Shown one piece after another: positions 1 through 8,370 of a stretch of 64,000 bases of DNA. The notes below the pieces were generated by a model. That model had not been told where the DNA came from, searched no databases, and was given only the letters and a program-made list of their open reading frames with translations. Position numbers and translations under genes: made by a program. Source of the stretch: MGIIb-Q1 sp964342465 (GTDB taxonomy: Archaea; Thermoplasmatota; Poseidoniia; Poseidoniales; Thalassarchaeaceae); contig CAYFFQ010000007.1 of assembly GCA_964342465.1 (NCBI GenBank), forward strand, positions 1-64,000, given 5' to 3'. Position 1 is the stretch's first letter. Each line of letters begins with the position of its first letter.

Positions 1-93
1 ACTTTGGATTACCATGAACCCGAACATCAAATCGCAGGAACCTATCGGCGAAAGCCGAAGAAACAGGAGGAATCAAGTGATGAAACACCCTGA
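1..93 (+). CDS. 3' end of a protein gene cut by the window edge
   Basis: Frame 1 is open from the first base and ends at TGA 91-93. It reads as a hydrophilic, charged C-terminal tail (about 30 residues, ending KKQEESSDETP). The charged tail, the stop and the T-rich tracts directly behind it fit the end of a real + strand gene. The body of the protein lies outside the window, so no function can be given. A 22-codon ORF starting at ATG 80 overlaps it in another frame; its apparent Shine-Dalgarno motif (AGGAGG) is explained as Lys-Gln-Glu-Glu codons of this tail. Confidence 0.55.
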   Translation, partial: TLDYHEPEHQIAGTYRRKPKKQEESSDETP

Positions 94-100
94 GGAAAGA

Positions 101-138
101 TTTTTTGATGAGAGGTGTTTTCTGTTCGAAGATTTTTT
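101..138 (+). terminator. T-rich tracts after the first gene, likely terminator
   Basis: Two runs of six T (101-106 and 133-138) and one of four T (118-121) lie 8-45 nt after the stop codon at 93. Archaeal termination commonly uses such oligo-T tracts without a strong hairpin. The assignment is by position and composition only. Confidence 0.4.
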
Positions 139-155
139 GGAAGAATGAATTATTC

Positions 156-641
156 CTACCAGTAAGGGAAAATTCTTGCAGATTGCTTCCCGGCGCCATA
201 TGAGTTTGGTTCTGATGCGAGAACAAGTTCGAGATTCGGCATGTGGGTTGATGCACCGTCAAACCACTTTTTTCCTGATGGTGTATTGAATGGTTTGAGT
301 GATTTCCAATTCCCGATTAAGAAAATTCTCCTTGTGCCGGGGCAATTACTTATCTGCCGCCGCAGGCAGCCCCAAGCATCTGAAACGAGGTCGACGAATA
401 TGTATGCATCCGAGTGACAAGTTCCCCCCGGAATTCCTGGATAGCAATTCACCCCTCCACTCGGAATCCCCTCACTCTCCAATGCATCTTCCCCTAGGCG
501 AGGGTCGTCCAACATGGAATCATGAAGCTTCCAATGCTCGCACATACCTCGATTTCCCATTACATCACAATTTCTTACTACTTTCCACTCCACCTCAGCG
601 GTAGAAGGAGGTTCCATTTCTCTCAAACACATCCAACCCAT
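156..641 (-). CDS. Possible hypothetical protein, 161 aa
   Basis: A 161-codon open frame on the minus strand lies downstream of ileS and is the only long frame in the 94-798 interval. The product is rich in Trp and Cys, has no signal peptide or membrane segment, and resembles no family I recognise. No convincing Shine-Dalgarno motif precedes the ATG at 641. The interval is less GC-rich than its neighbours. It could be a decayed or lineage-specific gene or a chance frame; the rest of the 94-798 interval shows nothing else I can support. Confidence 0.25.
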   Translation of the reverse strand: MGWMCLREMEPPSTAEVEWKVVRNCDVMGNRGMCEHWKLHDSMLDDPRLGEDALESEGIPSGGVNCYPGIPGGTCHSDAYIFVDLVSDAWGCLRRQISNCPGTRRIFLIGNWKSLKPFNTPSGKKWFDGASTHMPNLELVLASEPNSYGAGKQSARIFPYW

Positions 642-798
642 ATATCGAGAATTGTCTTGACACTAGATAAAGGATGAAGTTTCCAATTACAGGATGCCAT
701 CCGATGATGTGAGACCGAAGTTGAATTGCACAAATAAATCCAATGCATCACAACGACTCGGAAACGTTGTTGGGTGAAAATTGGTAGACATCTGAGAT

Positions 799-3700
799 TC
801 AGAAGTTGATGGCGAAGTGGATTTGGCCCCCATCTATCGTGAAGTCGTAGGTATCAGGAGGTGCAGAATAGGAGTCTTCTGGCGCGGGAATTGGTCCGGC
901 AGTGGTCATTCCATCAGCTCCTCCAATTTGGTGAAGAGTCGCTTCGTCAGCGCGGGTTTCACTCTGAATGTGCGCCCAATCCTCATGGTTGAGTGCCGGG
1001 TTACCATCACCGAGCCAAACATTGAGCGTGATGGTGTCATCAATATCCAAATCGAGGTCCTTGCGCTTCTGCTGCACCCTACGAATTATGTCGCGGGCGA
1101 GCCCCTTGCTCAAGAGGTCGGGGGTAAGTGCCATGTCGAGCACAAGAGTGACTTCGCCTGCCCCTTCCTCACCACTGTCTGAGCCGGTCGCGCCACCATC
1201 TGAGTCGGACAGCCCACCCTCATGCTGGATGGTCTTGGCCGCGAATCCGTCCTTCTCGACTCGCTTGACCTCAACATCGTCGGTGGTGATCTCAAATCCC
1301 TCAATAATGCATGTGCCATCTTGGACTGCGGCCCAGATTTCCTCGGAATCTGCTTCAGCGAGTGCCGCCTTGACCTTCGGAAGTTCAGCGCGGCACTTCG
1401 CCCCGAGTGAGCGCCAGTTGGGCACGACTTCAATCCGTTGGAATCGCTCCAAGTCTGCCTCCACCTCCAGCGATTCCACATTGAGTTCCTCAGCGAGAAT
1501 GTCATGGAATTCTGAGATGTCTGGCCCGCCGACCAGCCAGCCGGCTTGACATGGAAGCCGCTGTCGGCGGTCGGCGTCCACCCTAACCCTCCTGCCAGCC
1601 TCGGCCAGTGCGCGAGTGAGCGCCATCTTCTTCTCGAGTGTTTCATCGCCTGGTGGAATTGGACAGTCATCTCCTCCCACCTTTCCATCCATGACGGGCC
1701 AGTCTGCGAGGTGAACTGAATCACCAGTGAGATTACGGTAAATCTCGTCGACCATGTACGGCGAAATTGGCGCAATCAATCGGCAGATGGTCGTCAATAC
1801 TTCGTGTAATGTGTGCTGACAAGCCAGCTTGTCATCACTTTCCGCATCATCCCAAAGTCGGCGCCGTGAACGGCGTACATACCAGTTTGAGAGGTCATTG
1901 ACGATGAAATCCTCCAAGTCTCTGCCAGCCTTATGGAAATCCCACGCCTCGAACTGTTCGTGGTAGCCTTGCGTCACCACGGCCAATCGGCTGAGAAGCC
2001 AGCGGTCAAGCCCGCTTCTCTTCTCGACAGAAGAATGGGTATCGCCGTTCTCCGGATCGAAGTCGTCGAGTGCCGCATAATTGGCGTGGAATTTGTAGAC
2101 ATTCCACAGCGTCAGGAACATCTTGGCGTATGTACCTCTCACCCCTTCAGGGTCAAACTTGAGGGGATTCCACGGCGCACCAGCCGTCACCATGTACCAG
2201 CGAGTCGCATCCGCCCCTTCTCTGTTGAAATGGTCCCACGGGTCTACGATGTTGCCCTTCGACTTGGACATCTTCTTGCCTTCAGCGTCGAGAATCAGGC
2301 CGAGACTGAGACATCGCTTGTAGCAAATCGAATCGAAGACAGTTGTGCTGACTGCCAACAGGGTGTAGAACCAGCCGCGCGTCTGGTCAACACCCTCACA
2401 GATGTAGTCAATCGGAAAATTGTTTTTGAAATTGTCATTCCCCTCGAATGGATGGTGCCACTGCGCGAAACTCGCACAGCCTGAATCAAACCAACAGTCC
2501 ATGACAAACGGCTCGCGCCGCATCAGCGAGCCGTCACTCGCCACCAGCGTGAAATCATCGACTACAGGCCGATGCAGGTCTACATCATCAGGACATTCAG
2601 GATTGTCAATTCCGGCGGCTACCGCCGCCGCAACCTCAGCCTGCAACTCCGCTATTGAACCAACGCACTTCATCTCGCCCGACTCACTGCGCCAGACAGG
2701 AAGTGGAGTTCCCCAGTACCTCTCACGCGAGATGGCCCAGTCTTTGACGTTTCTGAGCCACTCACCAAACCTCCCCGTTCCGATGTTAGGGGGAGCCCAT
2801 TCCACCTGGTCATTGAACTCAAGAAGTCTCTCCTTGACCGCGGACATGCGCACGAACCAAGAGTCCATGGCATAGTAGAGCAGAGGATGACCCGTCCTCC
2901 AACAGTGCGGGTAGTCGTGGACATACATTTTTTCACGGTAGAGAAGATTGTCATACATCAGCAGGTCGATGATGTCGTCATCACACTCCTTCACATATCT
3001 GCCGTCAAGAGCGTGACTTGTTCCGGAAATGAATTTTCCATCCATATCAACGGTATGTTGGGCTGGCAATCCGACTGCCATTCCGAGATTGTAATCATCC
3101 TCTCCATACATGACTGCTGTGTGAACCACCCCCGTACCGTCTGTGGTCGTGACCCAATCGGCCGCAAGAACGGTCCAAGCCGTTTCCGAGCCGGCGCGGT
3201 CCACCGCATCGGGGAAAAGTGGTGAATATGCCATTCCGACGAGGCGTGAGCCGGAAAAGGTCTCGACGACTTCGGCTTGATGACGGATGACCTCGCCAAT
3301 CAGGTCTTCAGCGAGAATCAACTCTTCTCCGACATCAGCACCACCTCTGCCTTCCCAGTTCTCGCCAGAGGGTTCGGTGATTCTCACCCGCGCGTAAGTG
3401 ACTTCAGGCCCGACAGCCAGCCCGACATTTCCAGGCAGTGTCCACGGTGTCGTGGTCCAAGCGAGGACACTTGCACCAGCGAGCCCGTCTGCGTCCTTGC
3501 CACCGACGCCGTTCTCATCCGTGAGTTTGAACTTGATGTAGACCGAGGGCTCCTCCACCTCCCTATAGCCAAGAGCAACTTCGTGTGAAGAGTAGGAGGT
3601 TCCGGTTTGGGGGCAGTAGGGGAGAATCTTGTGGCCCTTGTAGAGCAGGTCCTTGTCGTACATCTGTTTGAGCGCCCACCACCCCGATTCCACATACTCG

Positions 3701-4161
3701 TTGTGTAGTGTGACATAGGGATTGTCAAGGTCAACCCAAAATGCCATGCGTTCGGTCATCTTGCGCCAAGCATCCTCGTAGGTCCAGACAGATTTTCTGC
3801 ATTCTTGATTAAAAGCAGCCATTCCAAACTCTTCAATCGCTTCGTTGCTCATCAAATCCAATCGCTTCTGAACTTCGATTTCAACCGGCAGTCCGTGTGT
3901 GTCCCATCCGCCTTTTCGCTCGACGAAATAGCCTTCCATCGCCTTCCAACGGCAGACCAAATCCTTGTAGGTGCGGGCGACGACATGGTGAATCCCAGGT
4001 TTTCCGTTGGCGGTGGGTGGGCCTTCGAGGAAGATGAACGGTGCGCCCTCCCTGCGCTGGCTAATCGATTTCTGGAAAGTATGTTCTTCTCGCCAAGTCT
4101 CGATGAGCGCTTCTTCCAAGGCGACTGCTGAGAGTTCACCTACGGTGTTTGGGACGGTCAT
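799..4161 (-). CDS. ileS: Isoleucyl-tRNA synthetase
   Basis: Cytoplasmic class I aminoacyl-tRNA synthetase that charges tRNA-Ile. The 1120 residues match the usual length of the long (type 2) IleRS. The HIGH region is the variant PGIHH at residues 55-59, and KMSKS is at about 630-634 (KKMSKSKGN). The CP1 editing domain lies between them, followed by the anticodon-binding region (NDLSNWYVRRSRRR). Start ATG 4161 has GGAGAG upstream. The PGIHH variant is known from type 2 enzymes, which tend to resist mupirocin; that property is inferred, not seen. The gene stands alone, with a long repeat array behind its start. Confidence 0.97.
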   Translation of the reverse strand: MTVPNTVGELSAVALEEALIETWREEHTFQKSISQRREGAPFIFLEGPPTANGKPGIHHVVARTYKDLVCRWKAMEGYFVERKGGWDTHGLPVEIEVQKRLDLMSNEAIEEFGMAAFNQECRKSVWTYEDAWRKMTERMAFWVDLDNPYVTLHNEYVESGWWALKQMYDKDLLYKGHKILPYCPQTGTSYSSHEVALGYREVEEPSVYIKFKLTDENGVGGKDADGLAGASVLAWTTTPWTLPGNVGLAVGPEVTYARVRITEPSGENWEGRGGADVGEELILAEDLIGEVIRHQAEVVETFSGSRLVGMAYSPLFPDAVDRAGSETAWTVLAADWVTTTDGTGVVHTAVMYGEDDYNLGMAVGLPAQHTVDMDGKFISGTSHALDGRYVKECDDDIIDLLMYDNLLYREKMYVHDYPHCWRTGHPLLYYAMDSWFVRMSAVKERLLEFNDQVEWAPPNIGTGRFGEWLRNVKDWAISRERYWGTPLPVWRSESGEMKCVGSIAELQAEVAAAVAAGIDNPECPDDVDLHRPVVDDFTLVASDGSLMRREPFVMDCWFDSGCASFAQWHHPFEGNDNFKNNFPIDYICEGVDQTRGWFYTLLAVSTTVFDSICYKRCLSLGLILDAEGKKMSKSKGNIVDPWDHFNREGADATRWYMVTAGAPWNPLKFDPEGVRGTYAKMFLTLWNVYKFHANYAALDDFDPENGDTHSSVEKRSGLDRWLLSRLAVVTQGYHEQFEAWDFHKAGRDLEDFIVNDLSNWYVRRSRRRLWDDAESDDKLACQHTLHEVLTTICRLIAPISPYMVDEIYRNLTGDSVHLADWPVMDGKVGGDDCPIPPGDETLEKKMALTRALAEAGRRVRVDADRRQRLPCQAGWLVGGPDISEFHDILAEELNVESLEVEADLERFQRIEVVPNWRSLGAKCRAELPKVKAALAEADSEEIWAAVQDGTCIIEGFEITTDDVEVKRVEKDGFAAKTIQHEGGLSDSDGGATGSDSGEEGAGEVTLVLDMALTPDLLSKGLARDIIRRVQQKRKDLDLDIDDTITLNVWLGDGNPALNHEDWAHIQSETRADEATLHQIGGADGMTTAGPIPAPEDSYSAPPDTYDFTIDGGQIHFAINF

Positions 4162-4278
4162 GCAACTCTCCGACCTGAGATTCTCTCTTCAAATTGCCTC
4201 ATGGGGAACTACACACCCACCATGAAACAGTAGTCCGAAATTGTTGTTGAAAACAGTTGATGCGCCACTCTTGAGGTC

Positions 4279-4588
4279 TTTCAACCTCGTTTTGATGGGA
4301 GTCGGCCTCTTTGTGATTTCGTCGACACCCTTCATGGCGCTTTCAACCTCGATTTGAGAGATGCCGTCCTCTCTGCGTGTTCATCGGAACCGTCCACGGC
4401 GCTTTCAACCTCGATTTGATGGGAGTCGGCCTCTTTGTGATTTCGTCGACACCCTTCATGGCGCATTCGACCTCGATTTGAGGGGAGTCGGCCTCTTTGT
4501 GATTTCGTCGACACCGTTCATGGCGCTTTCAACCTCGTTTTGAGGGATGCCGTCCTCTCTGCGTGTTCGTCGGAACCGTCCACGGCGC
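4279..4588. repeat. 62-bp tandem repeat array, 5 units
   Basis: Units begin at 4279, 4341, 4403, 4465 and 4527, exactly 62 bp apart, each opening with a form of TTTCAACCTCG(T/A)TTTGA. Two unit types are mixed: one continues toward a GTCGGCCTCTTTGTGATTTC segment, the other toward CCGTCCTCTCTGCGTG. The array lies between the starts of ileS and the end of the copper regulator gene and merges into the 107-bp array at 4589. The period is not a multiple of three, and no conserved protein is encoded. Confidence 0.95.
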
Positions 4589-4857
4589 TTTCAACCTCGT
4601 TTTGAGGGATGCCGATTCACCGGTCACGAAGTGTTGTCAGTTGAATCCGAGATGGGTTGTGATGGTCTTTTGACCTCGTTTTCTCCGTTCATTTCTTTCA
4701 ACCTCGTTTTGAGGGATGCCGATTCACCGGTCACGAAGTGTTGTCAGTTGAATCCGAGATGGGTTGTGATGGTCTTTTGACCTCGTTTTCTCCGTTCATT
4801 TCTTCCCACCTTGATTTCGATGGAGCAGATTCATCGGTCACGAAGTGTTGTCAGGCG
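4589..4857. repeat. 107-bp tandem repeat array, about 2.5 units
   Basis: Units begin at 4589 and 4696, with a partial third at about 4803. They share the opening TTTCAACCTCG motif with the 62-bp array. Each unit contains a copy (4617-4640, 4724-4747) of the last 24 bp of the regulator gene that follows (4831-4854), including its stop codon. The third, partial unit therefore runs into the coding sequence. Confidence 0.93.
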
Positions 4858-5481
4858 AGCGAAGCGAGCCTCTAGTTCCCGCTTGCAGATGGGACAGCAA
4901 CAGGGATGGATTCTTCCTTGGAACTTGACGATGTGAGCGTCATTGTGGACTGGTAAACTGCAATAGTCGCAGGTGAGGCGGAGCCGTGAGAGAGCTTCTG
5001 TCGGGATTCTATCTGACGATTCCTTGCTGGTGATAGTCGGTTCAACCGTCAGCGATTTCCACTCAGCGACGCGTTCAATTTCTGCTACTTTCGCGGCTGA
5101 ATCTGAGCCCCTTGGCAACCTCATTACAAATGTAATACGGTTTCCAGCCAAACGATGCACACCAATTACTTCGGGGATGTTCATCAGCCGCGTCAGATAA
5201 TTTTCAATATCACCACAAGCGACCACACCATTGCCGACTAAAGTGACTATCTCAAATTTCTCAATATTGAAGGTCGGATGAACTCCAGATAATACACCGA
5301 TGCTTTGCAGCCTCTTGATTCTGCGGGCGACAGTCGGCGCTGTTGAGGCAGTCAGCCGCGCCAATTCCCTATCCGAGGCACGCCCATTTTCAGCCAATGC
5401 GCGCAGCAGCGCCGAGTCGAGTTCATCGAGGTCCACAACTGGCCGAGGGATAACCCCTTTACAAATGTAATTAGCCACCAC
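4831..5481 (-). CDS. AsnC/Lrp-family regulator with TRASH domain, likely copper-responsive
   Basis: A winged-helix AsnC HTH (about residues 17-70) is followed by an Lrp ligand-binding-like domain (about 74-150) and a C-terminal TRASH metal-binding motif: CDYC at 171-174 and a Cys-rich cluster CCCPIC at 194-199. TRASH domains are linked to copper sensing, and an AsnC-TRASH protein controls a Cu ATPase in Halobacterium. Here the gene is divergent to copA, which supports the same role. Start GTG 5481 or 5478 follows GAGGT; a shorter start at GTG 5436 would place the palindrome at 5459-5470 upstream of the gene. The last codons and stop are copied into the downstream repeat array. Family is certain, the metal is inferred. 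Confidence 0.88.
   Translation of the reverse strand: MVANYICKGVIPRPVVDLDELDSALLRALAENGRASDRELARLTASTAPTVARRIKRLQSIGVLSGVHPTFNIEKFEIVTLVGNGVVACGDIENYLTRLMNIPEVIGVHRLAGNRITFVMRLPRGSDSAAKVAEIERVAEWKSLTVEPTITSKESSDRIPTEALSRLRLTCDYCSLPVHNDAHIVKFQGRIHPCCCPICKRELEARFARLTTLRDR
5123..5136. promoter_or_regulatory. Second copy of TACANNTGTA palindrome, inside the regulator gene
   Basis: ATTACAAATGTAAT is a dyad with centre AA, identical over 12 bases to the site at 5459-5470. It lies in the regulator coding region (codons for ITFVM), about 335 bp from the intergenic copy. Either an internal operator that allows looping, or coincidence imposed by codons. Confidence 0.3.
5459..5470. promoter_or_regulatory. 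Palindromic operator candidate at the regulator/copA border
   Basis: TTACAAATGTAA is a 5-2-5 inverted repeat 59 bp before the copA start and at the very 5' end of the divergent regulator gene. It contains TACANNTGTA, the cop box bound by the unrelated CopY copper repressors of Firmicutes. A TATA-like stretch (CTATACC, 5481-5487) lies just beside it toward copA. Binding by the AsnC-TRASH protein is inferred from position and symmetry. Confidence 0.5.
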
Positions 5482-5529
5482 TATACCTCAAGCCTCTATC
5501 CGATGACCAATATCGCATGAGGCGGCAGC

Positions 5530-8346
5530 ATGGTACAAGAAGATGGATTCTCCATTGAGGTCGGTGGCATGACCTGTGCCGCCTGTGTCACAGCGGTGGA
5601 GAAAGCAATCGGCAAAGTCGCCGGAGTCGCTTCAGTTTCAGTGAATCTCCCACTTGAGAGAGCGACCATTACGTCATCCCCCCGTCTTTCCGGCAGTGAA
5701 ATTAGCCACCCAAACCAACAACGTCGAATGGATTCTGTGGAAGATGTGGACACTAGCCCCTTGAACCACTCCCAACTTGAGTCGGCCGAAGATGACTTTC
5801 GGACCGAAGATGAGGGTCTAGCCGATAATGAGGTAGGAGCCGAAGATGACTTTCGGACCGAAGATGAGGGTCTAGCCGATAATGAGGTCGGGGCAATTGA
5901 TGACCTTCGTGACCGTGTGGAGGCGGCGATTCGCGCCGCTGGTTATTCCATCAAGCAGGAGAACCCTGCCGAATCGCCACGATTTTCAGCAGAAAAACAG
6001 GTCACCCTCCTAAGAAAAAAGGTCATCGTCGCCGCCGCACTTTCAATTCCCACATTGATTCTGATGATGTTCATCCCTAGTGGTGCATTCGGCGAGATAG
6101 GCGCATTGGATGTCCGTCTCGCACTGGCGTTTCTCGCAACACTTCCCGTCTATCTCTGGTCGGGTTCGGGGTTTCACACAGGAGCATGGAAATCTCTCAG
6201 GGCGGGTAGCGCAAACATGGATGTGCTGGTCTCACTCGGCACGACTGTCGCTTTCGCATGGTCTTCTCTCGTCACCCTCTCTCCCCTTATGGAGGGGGCT
6301 CCTGACCTTCTTCTCAATGCCAAGGAGATTCACTTTGATGGGGCGGCCATCATCATCACACTGGTTCTGCTCGGAAACTACCTCGAAGCGCGGGCGAAAC
6401 TGCAGTCTACTGACGCGGTTCATTCACTTATGGAACTTCAACCACCGACTGCCCGAATCGTCGAAGATGATGGAAACGAGAGGGAAGTCTCGGTTGAGGA
6501 TGTTGAACTGACCTCTCATCTGCGGGTGAAACCCGCTGAAGTCATACCCCTCGATGGAGTGGTCATCGGCGGCTCGTCCTCGGTTGATGAATCGATGATT
6601 ACCGGCGAGCCGCTATCAGTCTCGAGGGCGGTTGGTGACGAGGTTATCGGTGGCACGATGAACCTCGAAGGTACACTTCTCATCGAAGTGACGAAAATCG
6701 GCGGGGATACGATGCTTTCCCAAGTCATAGCACTGATTGAGGCGGCTCAGGTCGGAAAGGCACCCATCCAACGGTTAGTCGATAGAATCTCAGCGGTTTT
6801 CGTCCCAATCGTGGTCTTTTCCGCTCTCGCAGCAGCACTATTCTGGTATGGTTATGGCCACCAACTCTGGGCCAGTGACATTGACCATGGAAGTTTTGAA
6901 TTTTCAATACTCGTCCTCGTCTCAACCCTTGTCATCGCCTGTCCATGCGCACTTGGTTTAGCCACCCCCACCGCACTCATGGTCGGCACCGGCAAGGGGG
7001 CACAGAACGGTATTCTCATCAAGGGTATCGAGGCACTTGAGAGGGCTCATTCGACAGATGTGGTAGTCGTCGACAAGACCGGCACATTGACTGAGGGAAA
7101 ACCGACTGTGAAGGGTGTAAAGTCTCTGACTGATACCGGCGCAGAGGAGGTTCTCGCTCTCGCCGCAGCCTTGGAGGTCAACGCCACCCACCCGCTCGCA
7201 CAGGCTGTGGTGACCGCACACCGCTCAGGGTGGAGCAGTGATGGAGAGGGAGATGGCTCAAACGGTGAATTCGCTGAAGTGAATGACCTTGTAACCCACC
7301 CCGGAATGGGTGTTTCAGGGGTTGTGGGGGAATCCAACCTCGCGGTTGGTAATGTAACGATGATGGAGAAGGCGGGTGTATCAATTCCACCGGATGTTGC
7401 CGGGGAAATCTCCGAAATCGCATCTCTCGGCCATGTCGCGGTGCTGGTTCAGCGTGATGAAGTTCTACTCGGTTGGATTGAACTCGCTGATACGATTCGT
7501 CGCTCCACAGGTTCCGCTGTCGCCATGTTGCAGGAATTGGGAATCACGGTCATCATGTTGACCGGCGACTCGGAAAACGCCGCCAACAAGATTGCCAGCG
7601 ATGTCGGAATCAGCGAAGTGATTGCAGGTGTAAAACCGGATGAAAAGGCGGCGGCCATCTCCGACCTTCAGGCAGGTGGAACCGTTGTCGCCATGGTTGG
7701 TGACGGAATCAATGATGCCGCCGCCTTGACTCAAGCGGATGTCGGTATCGCCATGGGCGCCGGCTCAGATATCGCCTTGGAAGCGGCTGACATCGTGCTC
7801 GTCAAGGATGACCTGTTCGACGCCGTCGCCTCTCTCGACCTCGCTGGCGCAACGATGAACAGAATCCGCACCAATCTATTCTGGGCATTCGCCTACAACA
7901 TCGTCGGAATCCCATTGGCAATGGGCATCCTATATCCTGCAACCGGCTGGCTCTTACCACCTACCTTCGCCGCAGCAGCGATGTCTCTCTCTTCGGTCAG
8001 TGTAGTGTCAAACTCCCTCCTCCTGCGCAGGTGGAATCCTCCCGAACAAGGGGTGGACACGCCAGCACGAATCGGTCAGACCGGAGAGAGAGGCGTTCAG
8101 GATGGAGAGAGAGAAGAACAACCCGATGAGGTGAATGAAATGAGCATAGAAATAGAATTGACAGTGAACGGAATGTCTTGCGGAAACTGCTCCCGCCATG
8201 TGCGTGAAGCATTGGAAGCAATAAGTGGAGTGGTGGCGGCTGATGTCAGCCATGCGGCCAACAGCGCCAAGGTGACAATCGACGGAGATGTCACTCGCGA
8301 GCAGTTGGTAACAACCATCACCGAAGCGGGCTACACAGTCGAATAA
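5530..8346 (+). CDS. copA: Copper-exporting P1B-type ATPase with N- and C-terminal HMA domains
   Basis: Membrane Cu+ efflux pump. Seen in order: N-terminal heavy-metal domain (GMTCAAC, CXXC at 16-19); an acidic insert (about 51-124) with an exact 18-residue duplication; paired membrane helices; actuator TGEP; ion-binding CPC at 471-473; phosphorylation site DKTGTLTEG (D515); ATP-binding HP (THPLAQAV); GDGIND hinge; last helices with YN and MSLSS motifs of Cu+ pumps; and a C-terminal HMA domain (GMSCGNC). The final 68 residues could also be made alone: ATG 8140 is in frame and preceded by GAGGTG with 6-nt spacing. Divergent to the AsnC-TRASH regulator; the next gene starts 24 bp after the stop. 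Confidence 0.96.
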   Translation: MVQEDGFSIEVGGMTCAACVTAVEKAIGKVAGVASVSVNLPLERATITSSPRLSGSEISHPNQQRRMDSVEDVDTSPLNHSQLESAEDDFRTEDEGLADNEVGAEDDFRTEDEGLADNEVGAIDDLRDRVEAAIRAAGYSIKQENPAESPRFSAEKQVTLLRKKVIVAAALSIPTLILMMFIPSGAFGEIGALDVRLALAFLATLPVYLWSGSGFHTGAWKSLRAGSANMDVLVSLGTTVAFAWSSLVTLSPLMEGAPDLLLNAKEIHFDGAAIIITLVLLGNYLEARAKLQSTDAVHSLMELQPPTARIVEDDGNEREVSVEDVELTSHLRVKPAEVIPLDGVVIGGSSSVDESMITGEPLSVSRAVGDEVIGGTMNLEGTLLIEVTKIGGDTMLSQVIALIEAAQVGKAPIQRLVDRISAVFVPIVVFSALAAALFWYGYGHQLWASDIDHGSFEFSILVLVSTLVIACPCALGLATPTALMVGTGKGAQNGILIKGIEALERAHSTDVVVVDKTGTLTEGKPTVKGVKSLTDTGAEEVLALAAALEVNATHPLAQAVVTAHRSGWSSDGEGDGSNGEFAEVNDLVTHPGMGVSGVVGESNLAVGNVTMMEKAGVSIPPDVAGEISEIASLGHVAVLVQRDEVLLGWIELADTIRRSTGSAVAMLQELGITVIMLTGDSENAANKIASDVGISEVIAGVKPDEKAAAISDLQAGGTVVAMVGDGINDAAALTQADVGIAMGAGSDIALEAADIVLVKDDLFDAVASLDLAGATMNRIRTNLFWAFAYNIVGIPLAMGILYPATGWLLPPTFAAAAMSLSSVSVVSNSLLLRRWNPPEQGVDTPARIGQTGERGVQDGEREEQPDEVNEMSIEIELTVNGMSCGNCSRHVREALEAISGVVAADVSHAANSAKVTIDGDVTREQLVTTITEAGYTVE
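5785..5892 (+). repeat. 54-bp in-frame tandem duplication inside copA
   Basis: Two copies begin at 5785 and 5839. They are nearly identical in DNA and identical in protein (18 residues, rich in Asp and Glu). They extend an acidic insert that interrupts the N-terminal HMA fold between its first strands and its last helix (DDLRDRVEAAIRAAGYSI at about 124-141). Confidence 0.95.
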
Positions 8347-8370
8347 ACGATTCGAACGAGGTGGTTATCG

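Noticed and set aside
80..148. 22-codon ORF with AGGAGG upstream
   Set aside because: It overlaps the in-frame tail of the first gene; the AGGAGG is part of that coding sequence and the peptide has no support.
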